In this document: piece after piece, positions 38,400-47,619 of the stretch | How positions within the stretch are numbered: position 1 is the first letter of the stretch | How the letters are laid out: each line of letters starts with the position of its first letter | Assembly (NCBI RefSeq): GCF_036347135.1 | Contig: NZ_CP108938.1 | Span: forward strand, 4,278,001 to 4,342,000 | From: Streptomyces sp. NBC_00775 | GTDB lineage: Bacteria > Actinomycetota > Actinomycetes > Streptomycetales > Streptomycetaceae | Direction of reading: 5' to 3' | DNA length: 64,000 bases | The notes under the pieces: generated by a model | Databases searched by the model: none | The model's input: the letters and a program-made list of their open reading frames with translations, nothing else | Told to the model about the DNA's origin: nothing | Position numbers and translations under genes: made by a program

Positions 38400-38462
38400 G
38401 CGGGAGAGGATCCCAACCGCCCACGAGCGTCGCCAACCGAATAGGACCCCACACATGAAGAA

Positions 38463-38500
38463 ACCCCCTCCGAACCGCGAAATCGCAGTTCGGAGGGGGT
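38463..38500 (-). terminator. Terminator after tRNA-Tyr
   Basis: Arms 38463-38480 and 38483-38500 pair over up to 17 positions with one mismatch, 12 nt beyond the tRNA 3' end. Confidence 0.75.
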
Positions 38501-38511
38501 CTACCTTCATG

Positions 38512-38593
38512 TGGCGGCGCCAGGATTCGAACCTGGGAAGGCTGAGCCGGCAGATTTACAGTCTGCTCCCTTTGGCCGCTCGGGCACACCGCC
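38512..38593 (-). tRNA. tRNA-Tyr (GTA)
   Basis: 82-nt class II tRNA with a long variable arm. Acceptor GGCGGTG pairs with CGCCGCC; the anticodon stem GCAGA/TCTGC closes CTGTAAA, giving GTA. In S. coelicolor/S. lividans the tRNA-Tyr gene is the attachment site of the integrative plasmid SLP1; no integrase or second att half is present here. Confidence 0.96.
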
Positions 38594-38795
38594 GGGGTTG
38601 CTGCCGTGAGACCCGCTTTTCGGCGGTGCTCCGTGGCAACGACGTAAACGATACCTGATGCTCGGGGGTGCTTCGCCACCCAATTGATCGACGCTTGGAG
38701 GGAGGGGGGTGGCTAGGCTTATGCGGATGCGGCCGGGGGCCTACGCCGGGCTCGACGGCCGCCCCTACGCACCCCGATACAAGGAGCCACAGGAC

Positions 38796-39284
38796 ATGGC
38801 CGACTCCAGTTTCGACATCGTCTCGAAGGTCGAGCGGCAGGAGGTCGACAACGCCCTCAACCAGGCCGCCAAGGAGATCTCGCAGCGCTACGACTTCAAG
38901 AACGTCGGCGCCTCCATCTCCTGGTCCGGCGAGAAGATCCTGATGGAGGCGAACTCCGAGGAGCGGGTGAAGGCCATCCTCGATGTGTTCGAGACCAAGC
39001 TGATCAAGCGCGGCATCTCGCTGAAGGCGCTGGACGCCGGTGAGCCCCAGCTCTCCGGCAAGGAGTACAAGATCTTCGCGTCGATCGAGGAGGGCATCTC
39101 CCAGGAGAACGCGAAGAAGGTGGCGAAGATCATTCGCGACGAGGGCCCGAAGGGCGTGAAGGCACAGGTGCAGGGCGACGAGCTGCGCGTCAGCTCGAAG
39201 AGCCGTGACGACCTGCAGGCCGTGCAGGCCCTGCTCAAGGGCAAGGACTTCGACTTCGCGCTGCAGTTCGTGAACTACCGGTAG
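38796..39284 (+). CDS. yajQ: YajQ-family nucleotide-binding protein (UPF0234)
   Basis: 162 residues from ATG 38796: [68 protein letters not shown], and the C-terminal [10 protein letters not shown], all family landmarks. Two RRM-like domains. Some relatives bind cyclic di-GMP and act with transcription factors, but that is not shown for actinobacteria. An in-frame ATG at 38709 gives an unconserved leader. Confidence 0.95.
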   Translation: MADSSFDIVSKVERQEVDNALNQAAKEISQRYDFKNVGASISWSGEKILMEANSEERVKAILDVFETKLIKRGISLKALDAGEPQLSGKEYKIFASIEEGISQENAKKVAKIIRDEGPKGVKAQVQGDELRVSSKSRDDLQAVQALLKGKDFDFALQFVNYR

Positions 39285-39344
39285 AACGACCGCCGGCGGT
39301 GGCTCGTCAACCGGCCCCCGCGGTCGGTTCGTTGCGCGTACGAG

Positions 39345-39374
39345 GAAGGGTGGGCACCGGAGTGCCCACCCTTC
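39345..39374. terminator. Bidirectional terminator between yajQ and the GlsB-type gene
   Basis: Perfect 13-bp stem (39345-39357 with 39362-39374), 4-nt loop, between convergent genes. Confidence 0.85.
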
Positions 39375-39407
39375 TCGCCTGCTGGCCGCGGTCTCAGGGG
39401 TACGTGC

Positions 39408-39674
39408 TCAGCGGCGCGAGTCGCCGAACAGGATGCGGTAGACGACCAGCAGGACGAGCGAACCGCCGATCGCGGCGGCCCAGGTGGCTCCGTCATAGAA
39501 CTGCTTGGTGATGGGGTGGTCCAGCCAGCGGGCTGATATCCAGCCGCCTATGAACGCGCCGGCGACGCCGATGAGGGTCGTTCCGATGAAGCCGCCCGGG
39601 TCGCGTCCCGGCAGCAGGAATTTGGCGATGGCGCCGGCCAGCAGCCCCAGAATGATCCAGCTGATGATGCCCAT
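39408..39674 (-). CDS. GlsB/YeaQ/YmgE-family stress-response membrane protein
   Basis: 88 residues, three hydrophobic segments with the Gly-rich family pattern IISWIILGLLAGAIAKFLLPG, GGFIGTTLIGVAGAFIGGWI and AAIGGSLVLLVVYRIL. Small transglycosylase-associated-type membrane proteins, often stress-induced; molecular function unknown. ATG 39674 is the only start compatible with the first helix. Confidence 0.88.
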   Translation of the reverse strand: MGIISWIILGLLAGAIAKFLLPGRDPGGFIGTTLIGVAGAFIGGWISARWLDHPITKQFYDGATWAAAIGGSLVLLVVYRILFGDSRR

Positions 39675-39865
39675 GCCCTGAACCTGCCCTTCCGCGCTGT
39701 GCCCACACTGTCCCGGCGCTGTGACGTCGGTCCGGCCGGGCTGTGAATCCGCCTGCGCCTGCGCGGATGTTGCCTGCCGTAGGTCGCACGTGTGTTGGTG
39801 CCGTGTTGAAGAGCAGGACGTCTCCTCGGCGCCTGTCGGTTGCACTGATCAGTAGGGTGCGGCCC

Positions 39866-41110
39866 ATGACACAGTCCGAATCCGAGTTGCGGCGCACCCT
39901 GGGCGTCGGGGACGCCGTGGTCATCGGGCTCGGTTCGATGATCGGTGCCGGGATCTTCGCGGCGCTGGCCCCCGCGGCGCGGGCGGCCGGATCCGGTCTG
40001 CTGCTCGGCCTCGCGGTCGCCGCCGTGGTGGCCTACTGCAACGCGATGGCCTCGGCGCGGCTGGCGGCCCTGTATCCCGCCTCCGGTGGCACGTATGTGT
40101 ACGGGCGGGAGCGACTCGGGGCCTTCTGGGGGTATCTGGCGGGCTGGTCGTTCGTCGTCGGCAAGACAGCCTCCTGTGCGGCGATGGCGCTCACCGTGGG
40201 CGCGTACGTCTGGCCGGAGCAAGCGCAAGCGGTGGCGGTCGCGGCCGTGGTGGCCCTGACCGCAGTGAACTACGGCGGCGTACAGAAGTCGGCCTGGCTG
40301 ACGCGGGCGATCGTGGCGGTGGTCCTGGCGGTCCTCGCTTCCGTGGTGGTCGTGTGCCTCGGCTCGGGCGCCTCAGACGCCGGGCGGCTGGACATCGGGC
40401 TCTCCGCCGGCGCGGGCGGGGTGCTTCAGGCGGCGGGGCTGCTGTTCTTCGCGTTCGCCGGATACGCGCGGATCGCGACGCTCGGTGAGGAGGTACGGGA
40501 TCCGGCGCGCACCATCCCGCGCGCGATCCCCTTGGCTCTGGGCCTCGCGCTCGTGGTGTACGCGGCGGTCGCGGTGGCTGTCCTTTCCGTGCTCGGGTCG
40601 GGTGGGCTCGGGCAGGCCTCGGCGCCGCTGGCCGACGCGGTGCGGGCGGCCGGTGCGCCGGGGCTCGTGCCGGTGGTTCGGGTGGGGGCCGCCGTGGCCG
40701 CGCTCGGCTCGCTGCTCGCCCTGATCCTGGGCGTCTCGCGGACGACGCTGGCCATGGCTCGTGACCATCATCTGCCGGGCGCCCTGGCCGCCGTACATCC
40801 GCGCTTCCAAGTGCCGCACCGGGCAGAACTGGCCGTGGGCGCGGTGGTCGCCGTGCTGGCCGCGACGGTGGATGTGCGGGGCGCGATCGGGTTCTCCTCC
40901 TTCGGTGTGCTGGCGTACTACGCGGTGGCCAACGCGTCTGCCTGGACGCTGAGTTCGGCTCCGGCTGCGCGGGTGGTGCCGGTGGTCGGACTCGTCGGGT
41001 GCGTGACGCTGGCGTTCGCGCTGCCGGTGGTTTCCGTGGTCGTGGGCACGGCTGTGCTGGTGGTCGGGGCCGCGGCGTATGGCGCACGACGGTGGGTGGC
41101 TTCGCGGTAG
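39866..41110 (+). CDS. APC-family amino acid permease
   Basis: 414 residues, about 12 hydrophobic helices. The first helix LGVGDAVVIGLGSMIGAGIFA carries the unwound GSMIGAGIF substrate segment of the APC fold. ASGGTYVYGRERLG and FFAFAGYARIATLGEEVRDPARTIPRAI (helix 6 region) are also diagnostic. Likely imports or exchanges amino acids; specificity cannot be read. Start ATG 39866 is chosen over earlier frames since it leads straight into the fold. Confidence 0.92.
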   Translation: MTQSESELRRTLGVGDAVVIGLGSMIGAGIFAALAPAARAAGSGLLLGLAVAAVVAYCNAMASARLAALYPASGGTYVYGRERLGAFWGYLAGWSFVVGKTASCAAMALTVGAYVWPEQAQAVAVAAVVALTAVNYGGVQKSAWLTRAIVAVVLAVLASVVVVCLGSGASDAGRLDIGLSAGAGGVLQAAGLLFFAFAGYARIATLGEEVRDPARTIPRAIPLALGLALVVYAAVAVAVLSVLGSGGLGQASAPLADAVRAAGAPGLVPVVRVGAAVAALGSLLALILGVSRTTLAMARDHHLPGALAAVHPRFQVPHRAELAVGAVVAVLAATVDVRGAIGFSSFGVLAYYAVANASAWTLSSAPAARVVPVVGLVGCVTLAFALPVVSVVVGTAVLVVGAAAYGARRWVASR

Positions 41111-41200
41111 CCGCAACGGGTCACGGGCAGCCATCGCCTGTCTCGACGATGGAGTCGCGGGCGCGCCACCGTCTGCGCCCACGACGGGGTCGCGGTACGC

Positions 41201-41220
41201 CACCGTCGGCGCCGACGGTG
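41201..41220. terminator. 20-bp perfect palindrome between convergent permease and SUKH genes
   Basis: CACCGTCGGCGCCGACGGTG is fully self-complementary without a loop. It lies between two convergent genes, so a terminator role is likely, but an operator or structural role is possible. Confidence 0.5.
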
Positions 41221-41268
41221 TGGCCCGCTTCCGCGCCCTCGCGCCGCCCCCGCAGGAAAGACGGTGGG

Positions 41269-41835
41269 CTAGGAGGCCTGTGCCGCCGCCGTGCGTATGC
41301 GGAAGTCGGGCCACGGGTCCATGTCCGTACCGTCGTTGGACTCCTCGTACCATCCCGTGCCGTCGAGCCAGGTGTGCAGCCAGGTCGCCAGATCGGGTGC
41401 GTCCACGTACCAGGCGTCGTCGGCCTCGTCAGCGTTCGGCTCGAAGAGCAGGACCCGGCCCTCGGGGCTCTGGCAGTCCACGCACGCGTACATTCCGCAG
41501 CCCCAGTGGGATATCGGCAGGACGTCCTCGGGCCAGGGCCAGTCGGGGTCCTTGCGGCCGCTCTCGCGGTTGGCGAGGTACTGCGGAACGACCGCCGGCT
41601 CGCCCGACGGAGGGCTGTCCAGCAGGGGCAACAGGCCGTATTCCGGACCGAATCCGCCGTCCCCTATACGCAGGTAGAGCGCGGCGAGCAGGGGAGGCAG
41701 GGCGAAGCCTAGGGCGGCCTCGGCGCGGGAGAGCGCGGCCTCGTCCACGGGCTCGGGGAGCGAAGGCCAGCCCCACGGGCGGGTGTTACGGGCCTCCGCA
41801 GCGACCCGTGCCAGCAACTGCTCGATTTCGGTCAT
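41269..41835 (-). CDS. SMI1/KNR4 (SUKH) superfamily protein
   Basis: 188 residues from ATG 41835. LSRAEAALGFALPPLLAALYLRIGDGGFGPEYGLLPL is the SUKH core (helix, acidic turn, then the Gly-rich GDGGFGP strand); the C-terminal half has VLLFEPN and Trp-rich strands. SUKH proteins are commonly immunity proteins of contact-dependent or secreted nuclease toxins. No toxin is visible nearby. It follows a barstar-domain gene by 51 nt on the same strand. Confidence 0.85.
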   Translation of the reverse strand: MTEIEQLLARVAAEARNTRPWGWPSLPEPVDEAALSRAEAALGFALPPLLAALYLRIGDGGFGPEYGLLPLLDSPPSGEPAVVPQYLANRESGRKDPDWPWPEDVLPISHWGCGMYACVDCQSPEGRVLLFEPNADEADDAWYVDAPDLATWLHTWLDGTGWYEESNDGTDMDPWPDFRIRTAAAQAS

Positions 41836-41886
41836 GGGTTCATGATGCAGCGCGCCACTGACAATCGGGCAGCCTGTGGACAACCC

Positions 41887-43059
41887 TCAGTCGAGACGGA
41901 CGTCGACGCGCTTTTCGGCGAGGAAGGCGAGCAGTTCTTCGAAGGTCAGCGGGCGGTAGCCGGTGTGCGGGGTGACGCCGAGGCAGCCGCGGGCGACGTC
42001 CGCGTCATGCCAGACGAGCGTGAACGGCGGCTCGGCACCCCAGCGGCCGCGCAGGCAGTCCTTGAGGGCATCGAGGCCCCAGCCGAAGTACCCGCCGGGG
42101 CCGTTCACCGCTTCGCCGAGTGCGCAGAAGAAGCCGCGCTCGTCGATGATGTGGCGGCCGTCGAGGTGGTAGGTGACGCCGGGGGGATCGTCCGGCTCTC
42201 CGTGTACGCGGTTGTCCCGGGCGGTGCCGAGCCAGAAGTCGCGGCCCTCGGGGCTGCATCGGGCCCAGAGGCTGGGCTCGGACGGGCGGCCCCGCCACCA
42301 CAGGTCCCAGACCTCGGAGGCCGCGTTCGGCGGGCGCTCCGACCACGGTTCGAGGGTGAGGTCGATCAGGCCGCGGCCGCGCGCTGACGGGATCCACGCG
42401 GTGAGTTCGCCCTCCACGGCCGGCTGGACGGTGCGGCCGTGCGCGTCGAGGCGGAGCACCTTCACGTGTCCCAGGTCCTCCTCGCCCGCGTTCAGCGCCG
42501 TCTGGAGGGTTCCGCGAGGGGAGCAGCCGAGCAGCCGCAGCGGGGGTTCTGTCAGTTCGGGTTCGTATCGGACGTGTGCCAGGTCCTTGCAGGTGCCCCA
42601 CAGGGCTTCCTCGGCGCTGAGAATCCGGTAGCCCGGGGAGAGCGGCGGGCACTGCGGATAGTCGGACGCGTTGTCCTCGGACTCGGACGCCTCGATCGTG
42701 ATGTCGCGCAGCGACAGGTCACGCGCGCACGGGCGGTCGCCGAGGACGCGTACGTCGTCCAGCTGCCACAGCCCTACGCCCACGCGCTCGCTCTTCTTGT
42801 CGAGGGCTTCCAGGGCGAGGGTGCCGAGCGGTGCGGAACCCCCGGCACGCGCGCGTGCGAGGGCGGTGCTCAACTCGCCCTCGGGTGCGCATCCGAGCAG
42901 TTCGTACGTTCCGCGCGCGGGAGGGGGCGGATCGCCGAAGAGACCCTCGGCGTCGGCGCACAGGGCCCACGTCTCCTCGTACCCGTCCTCGCCGTCGAAC
43001 TCGGCTTCGGCGTCGTACGAAAGCAGCACGTCCCTGGGCGGCTCCACCCCCGAGCTCAC
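41887..43059 (-). CDS. Barstar-family protein with an N-terminal repeat region
   Basis: 390 residues from GTG 43059. The C-terminal 295-385 is barstar-like: YHLDGRHIIDERGFFCALGEAV, then GGYFGWGLDALKDCLRGRW, which corresponds to the barnase-contacting helix. The upstream part contains repeated modules around LLGCAPEGELSTAL (54-67), LLGCSPRGTLQTAL (176-189) and RCSPEGRDFWLG (267-278). Barstar inhibits barnase-type RNases; the repeats are unassigned. It starts 3 nt after yccF, thus in the htpX-yccF operon, with no RNase gene nearby. Confidence 0.78.
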   Translation of the reverse strand: MSSGVEPPRDVLLSYDAEAEFDGEDGYEETWALCADAEGLFGDPPPPARGTYELLGCAPEGELSTALARARAGGSAPLGTLALEALDKKSERVGVGLWQLDDVRVLGDRPCARDLSLRDITIEASESEDNASDYPQCPPLSPGYRILSAEEALWGTCKDLAHVRYEPELTEPPLRLLGCSPRGTLQTALNAGEEDLGHVKVLRLDAHGRTVQPAVEGELTAWIPSARGRGLIDLTLEPWSERPPNAASEVWDLWWRGRPSEPSLWARCSPEGRDFWLGTARDNRVHGEPDDPPGVTYHLDGRHIIDERGFFCALGEAVNGPGGYFGWGLDALKDCLRGRWGAEPPFTLVWHDADVARGCLGVTPHTGYRPLTFEELLAFLAEKRVDVRLD

Positions 43060-43062
43060 CCG

Positions 43063-43455
43063 CTAGCGCGACGCGAACGGCTGGTCCGTGCGTACGATTT
43101 CGCGCCCCAGGGGGAGCAGCGAGACCGGGATGAGCTTGAAGTTGGCGATGCCGAACGGGATGCCGATGATCGTGATGCACAGGGCGATGCCCGTGACGAT
43201 GTGGGCGAGGGCGAGCCACCAGCCCGCGAGGACCAGCCACAGGACGTTGCCTATGCAGGACGGCGCGCCCGCGTCTTGGCGCTCCACCGTCGTATAGCCG
43301 AACGGCCACAGGGCGTAGACACCGATGCGGAACGCCGCGATGCCGAAGGGAATGCCGATGATGGTGATGCAGAGCAGCACACCGGCGGCCAAGTATCCGA
43401 GGAACAGCCAGAAGCCGCTCAGGACGAGCCAAATGACGTTCAGAATTGTCTTCAC
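43063..43455 (-). CDS. YccF-domain inner membrane protein
   Basis: 130 residues made of two copies of a DUF307 unit: [19 protein letters not shown] (about 27-45) and [19 protein letters not shown] (about 91-109), each between hydrophobic helices. Function unknown. GTG start overlaps the htpX stop by 4 nt (GTGA), so it is co-translated with that protease. Confidence 0.9.
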   Translation of the reverse strand: MKTILNVIWLVLSGFWLFLGYLAAGVLLCITIIGIPFGIAAFRIGVYALWPFGYTTVERQDAGAPSCIGNVLWLVLAGWWLALAHIVTGIALCITIIGIPFGIANFKLIPVSLLPLGREIVRTDQPFASR

Positions 43456-44315
43456 TTGTGACGACCTGCCATCTGCTCGAGCCGGGCGATGCGCTCCGCC
43501 ATCGGCGGATGCGTAGAGAACATCTTCGACATTCCCTGTCCCGGGCGGAAGGGGTTCGCGATCATCATGTGGCTTGCGGTCTCGATGCGCGGCTCCGGGG
43601 GCAGCGGCAGCTGCTTGGTGCCCGCGTCGAGCTTGCGCAGCGCGCTCGCGAGGGCGAGGGGGTCGCCGGTGAGCTGGGCGCCGGACGCGTCCGCCTCGTA
43701 CTCCCTGGAACGGCTGATGGCGAGCTGGATGACGGATGCGGCGAGCGGGCCCAGGATCATGATCAGCAGCATGCCGAGGATGCCGGGACCGTCGTCGTCG
43801 TTCGACCGGCCGACCGGGATCAGCCAGGCGAAGTTGACCAGGAACATGATCACGGAGGCCAGGGCTCCCGCGACCGAGGAGATCAGGATGTCGCGGTTGT
43901 AGACGTGGCTGAGCTCGTGGCCGATGACACCGCGCAGCTCACGCTCGTCCAGCAGGCGCAGGATGCCTTCTGTGCAGCACACGGCCGCGTTGCGCGGGTT
44001 GCGGCCTGTCGCGAAGGCGTTCGGCGCCTCCGTCGGCGAGATGTACAGACGTGGCATGGGCTGACGGGCCTGGGTGGAGAGCTCGCGGACCATGCGGTAC
44101 AGGGCCGGGGCCTCGAATTCGCTCACCGGGCGCGCGCGCATCGCGCGTAGAGCCAGCTTGTCGCTGTTCCAGTACGCGTACGCGTTCGTCCCGATCGCGA
44201 TGAACAGCGCGACGATGAGACCGGTACGCCCGAAGAAACTGCCGATGACGATGATGAGTGCGGACAGTCCCCCGAGGAGTACGGCGGTCCTGAGCCCGTT
44301 GTGCCGGCGGTGCAC
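43452..44315 (-). CDS. htpX: Membrane zinc metalloprotease HtpX homologue
   Basis: 287 residues from GTG 44315, which has GGAGGG at proper spacing; the frame continues to 44375 without family similarity. Two N-terminal transmembrane helices ([31 protein letters not shown]), catalytic HELSH (His133, Glu134, His137), a second hydrophobic pair and the third ligand in [11 protein letters not shown]. Degrades damaged membrane proteins. The TNAYAYW loop and NAFATGRNP are conserved. Confidence 0.95.
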   Translation of the reverse strand: MHRRHNGLRTAVLLGGLSALIIVIGSFFGRTGLIVALFIAIGTNAYAYWNSDKLALRAMRARPVSEFEAPALYRMVRELSTQARQPMPRLYISPTEAPNAFATGRNPRNAAVCCTEGILRLLDERELRGVIGHELSHVYNRDILISSVAGALASVIMFLVNFAWLIPVGRSNDDDGPGILGMLLIMILGPLAASVIQLAISRSREYEADASGAQLTGDPLALASALRKLDAGTKQLPLPPEPRIETASHMMIANPFRPGQGMSKMFSTHPPMAERIARLEQMAGRHK

Positions 44316-44539
44316 GGTACGCCCTCCAAGTGGTGCGGCAGGGGAACCCTTTGCTTGCTGATGCTCTGCTTCCACTCTTCAGTGGACCCTCCCGTACTGG
44401 TCAACGCCAGACGGGGAGCACTAGTTCCCTTGTGCGCACACCGGCGCGCGTAGGCCGTCCGGGTGATGGCGGACGGCGGCCACGCGCGCGTGCGGGGTGT
44501 TTTGCGAGGTGTTTCTTGGCGGCAGGTCCTGCGGAACGA

Positions 44540-46039
44540 TCAGAAGAGGCTGGTCGCCGAGAAGCGCAGGACCAGCTGGGGTGCCCCGGAGAGGACGACC
44601 CCCAGGACGGCTGTCAGAGCGATCGCGGCCGTCAGCGGGGCCGGGACGCGGTGCACCGCGGGTTCGCCCTCGGGGGCGCGGAAGAGGAGTGTCGTCCACT
44701 GGAGGTAGTAGAAGAGCGCGATCACGACGTTGACGGCCATGACCACGGCCAGCCAGCCGAGCCCCGCGTCGACGGCCGACGAGAACACGGTGACCTTGGC
44801 GAAGAGGCCGATGATGCCCGGCGGCAGGCCCGCGAGGCAGAGCAGGAAGAAGCCGAGGACCAGCGCCGAGAGGGGGCTCGCGGCGTAGAGGCCCCGGTAG
44901 TCGCTGATGCGGTTCAGGGGGCTCGTACGGCCGACGAGGGCCGCCACGGCGAAGGCGCCCAGGTTCACGACGGCGTACATCAGGGCGTACGCCACGGTGG
45001 AGCCGATGGCGTTCTCGGCGTCCTTGGAGTAGGCGGCGGCCGCGATCGGCACCAGGAGGTAGCCGGCCTGGCCGACGGAGGACCAGGCGAGCAGGCGTAC
45101 CGCGCTGTACGCGCGCGTGGCCTGCTGCCGCAGGGCACCCACGTTGCCCACCGTCATGGTGAGGGCGGCCAGCGCGGCGAGCGCCGGACCCCAGACGTCC
45201 GCGTACGACGGGAAGGCGACGACGGTGACGAGGATCAGCCCGGAGAAGCCGACCGCCTTGCCGACGACGGACAAGTAGGCGGCGATCGGCAAAGGGGCCC
45301 CTACGTAGGTGTCGGGCACCCAGAAGTGGAAGGGCACGGCGGCCGTCTTGAAGGCGAAGCCGATGAGGGTGAGGACGACGCCCGCCTGGGCGAGCGTGTG
45401 GAACTGTCCGTCGACGTGCTGGATCTTGTCCGCGATCTGGGTGAGGTACAGGGTGCCGGTCGTCGCGTAGACGAAGCTGACGCCCATCAGGCTCACGGCG
45501 GTCGCGGTGACGGAGGACAGGAAGAACTTCAGGGCCGCTTCGGAGGACTTCTTGTCGCCGCGCTTGATGCCGACGAGCGCGAAGGCGGGCAGGGAGGCGA
45601 CTTCCAGGGCGACGATGAGGGTCGCGAGGTCGCGGGATGCGGGCAGCAGGGCGGCGCCCGCGGCCGAGGAGAGCAGCAGGAACCAGAACTCCCCTTCGGG
45701 GAGTTCCCTGTTGGCGTCCTTCAGGGCGGTGACCGACAGCAGGGCTGTCAGGAGGGCGCCGCCGAGAACCAGGAACTGGATGACGAGCGTGAACCGGTCC
45801 GCCGTGTAGCTGCAGGCGCTCGCGTCGCCCGTCAGACAGAAGGTGGCGCGGTCGCCGTCCAGGATGGGCAGCAGCATCAGCACGGACACGGCGAGTCCGG
45901 CCACCGACACCCAGCCCAGCACCGCCTTCTTCGTGTCGCCGATGAAGAGGTCGGCGACGAGCACGACGAGTCCGACGACCGCGGCGATGGTGGGCGGTGC
46001 GATGGCGAGCCAGTCGACGGACTGGACCAGGGAGCTCAT
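44540..46039 (-). CDS. nuoN: Complex I-like subunit N (antiporter-type proton channel)
   Basis: 499 residues, about 14 hydrophobic helices. Antiporter-like signatures: SLPAFALVGIKRGDKKSSEAALKFFLSSV with the conserved Lys in helix 7, and FKTAAVPFHFWVPDTYVGAP. Last gene of the ten-gene operon. ATG 46039 overlaps the nuoM stop by 4 nt. It is one of three proton-pumping subunits retained although the NADH module is absent. Confidence 0.93.
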   Translation of the reverse strand: MSSLVQSVDWLAIAPPTIAAVVGLVVLVADLFIGDTKKAVLGWVSVAGLAVSVLMLLPILDGDRATFCLTGDASACSYTADRFTLVIQFLVLGGALLTALLSVTALKDANRELPEGEFWFLLLSSAAGAALLPASRDLATLIVALEVASLPAFALVGIKRGDKKSSEAALKFFLSSVTATAVSLMGVSFVYATTGTLYLTQIADKIQHVDGQFHTLAQAGVVLTLIGFAFKTAAVPFHFWVPDTYVGAPLPIAAYLSVVGKAVGFSGLILVTVVAFPSYADVWGPALAALAALTMTVGNVGALRQQATRAYSAVRLLAWSSVGQAGYLLVPIAAAAYSKDAENAIGSTVAYALMYAVVNLGAFAVAALVGRTSPLNRISDYRGLYAASPLSALVLGFFLLCLAGLPPGIIGLFAKVTVFSSAVDAGLGWLAVVMAVNVVIALFYYLQWTTLLFRAPEGEPAVHRVPAPLTAAIALTAVLGVVLSGAPQLVLRFSATSLF

Positions 46040-47613
46040 CGGGTGCCTCCTGCGAGGAGCTGCTGAACGGCCGGATCGGTCAGGCCGAGGAGGGCCTTGG
46101 GCCAGAGGCCGGCGACGACGGTGAGGGCAACGAGCGGCGTCCAGGCCGCGAACTCGTAGCTCTGGACGTCGGCGAGCTGCGGGCTCCCCTGTTGCGGGGT
46201 GGCGCCCATGCAGACGCGGCGTACGACGGCGAGCATGTACGCGGCGGTGAGGAGTGTGCCGAAGGCGGCGATCGCCATGAAGGTGAGGAACGCGGGACGG
46301 CTGAGGTCGTCGGCGGGATTGAACGCGCCGAACATCGCCAGCATTTCGCCCCAGAACCCGGCGAGGCCCGGCAGCCCGAGCGAGGCGACGGCGCCGAAGG
46401 CGAGCAGTCCGCCGAGGCGCGGGGTCCTGGCGTACAGGGCGGCGCCGGTCTCCTCGGCGAGGGTGTCGAGGTCGGTCGTGCCCGTGCGGTCCTTGAGCGC
46501 GCCGACGAGGAAGAAGAGGAGGCCGGTGATGAGGCCGTGGGCGATGTTGGCGAACAGCGCGCCGTTCACGCCGGTCGGGGTCATGGTCGCGATGCCGAGC
46601 AGCACGAAGCCCATGTGACCGACGGACGAGTAGGCGATGAGCCGCTTGAGATCGCCCTTCGCGCCCTGCTTGGCGAGGGCCAGGCAGGCCAGGGATCCGT
46701 AGATGATCCCGACCACGGCGAAGGCGGCGAGGTACGGCGCGAAGGTCCGCATCCCATCGGGCGCGATCGGCAGCAGAATCCGGACGAACCCGTACGTACC
46801 CATCTTCAGCAGCACGCCGGCCAGCAGGACCGAGCCGACGGTGGGCGCGGCGGTGTGAGCGTCCGGCAGCCAGCTGTGCAGCGGCCACATCGGCGTCTTG
46901 ACCGCCAGCCCGATCCCGATCGCCAAAACGGCGATGACCTGCACGGATGTGGTCAGCGACCGGCCGTTGTCAGTGGCGAGTGCCACCATGTCGAATGTGC
47001 CCGCCTTGATTCCGATCAGGAGCAGGCCCAGCAGCATGACGACCGAACCGAGCAGGGTGAAGAGGATGAACTTCCAGGCAGCGGCCTGCCGTTGCGCACC
47101 GCCCCAGCGGGCGATGAGGAAGTACATCGGGATGAGCACCATCTCGAACGCGAGGAAGAACAGCAGCAGATCGAGGACGGCGAAGGTCGCGAGGGTGCCG
47201 GACTCGAGCATGAGGACGAGTGCGACGAACGCCTTCGGGGTCGGGCCCGCGGGCATCTTGAAGTAGGAGTACAGCGCGCACAGGAAGGTCAGCAGCGCGG
47301 TCAGGACCAGAAGGGGGAGGGAAATGCCGTCGACGCCGAGGTGGATCCGCACGTCGAGTGCGGGGATCCAGCTGATGTCCGTCGTGGCCTGCATCTTCGA
47401 CGGTTGGTCGTGGTCGAAGCCGAGCGCGAGGACGATCGCCGCGATGAGCACCGCGCCGGTCACGATCACTCCGTGCCGCAGCACGGCCTGCTCGGGCGAC
47501 TTCCCCTTCAGCCCGGGCGGGGCCGGCAGAAGAGCCGCGGCGGCGCCGATGAGCGGGCCGACGACGATGAATGCCAGAAGGATCTGCATCACGGATTCAC
47601 TGATATCGATCAC
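46036..47613 (-). CDS. nuoM: Complex I-like subunit M (antiporter-type proton channel)
   Basis: 525 residues from GTG 47613 (ATG 47589 is an alternative start). Contains VLMLESGTLATFAVLDLLLFFLAFEMVLIPMYFLI with the essential glutamate of helix 5, and VKTPMWPLHSWLPDAHTAAPTVGSVLLAG, the canonical NuoM proton-channel motif. The start is 6 nt after the nuoL stop. Confidence 0.95.
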   Translation of the reverse strand: MIDISESVMQILLAFIVVGPLIGAAAALLPAPPGLKGKSPEQAVLRHGVIVTGAVLIAAIVLALGFDHDQPSKMQATTDISWIPALDVRIHLGVDGISLPLLVLTALLTFLCALYSYFKMPAGPTPKAFVALVLMLESGTLATFAVLDLLLFFLAFEMVLIPMYFLIARWGGAQRQAAAWKFILFTLLGSVVMLLGLLLIGIKAGTFDMVALATDNGRSLTTSVQVIAVLAIGIGLAVKTPMWPLHSWLPDAHTAAPTVGSVLLAGVLLKMGTYGFVRILLPIAPDGMRTFAPYLAAFAVVGIIYGSLACLALAKQGAKGDLKRLIAYSSVGHMGFVLLGIATMTPTGVNGALFANIAHGLITGLLFFLVGALKDRTGTTDLDTLAEETGAALYARTPRLGGLLAFGAVASLGLPGLAGFWGEMLAMFGAFNPADDLSRPAFLTFMAIAAFGTLLTAAYMLAVVRRVCMGATPQQGSPQLADVQSYEFAAWTPLVALTVVAGLWPKALLGLTDPAVQQLLAGGTR

Positions 47614-47619
47614 GCCTGC

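Noticed and set aside
38512..38593. Integrated element at tRNA-Tyr
   Set aside because: No integrase, replication or transfer gene and no second att half within the window.
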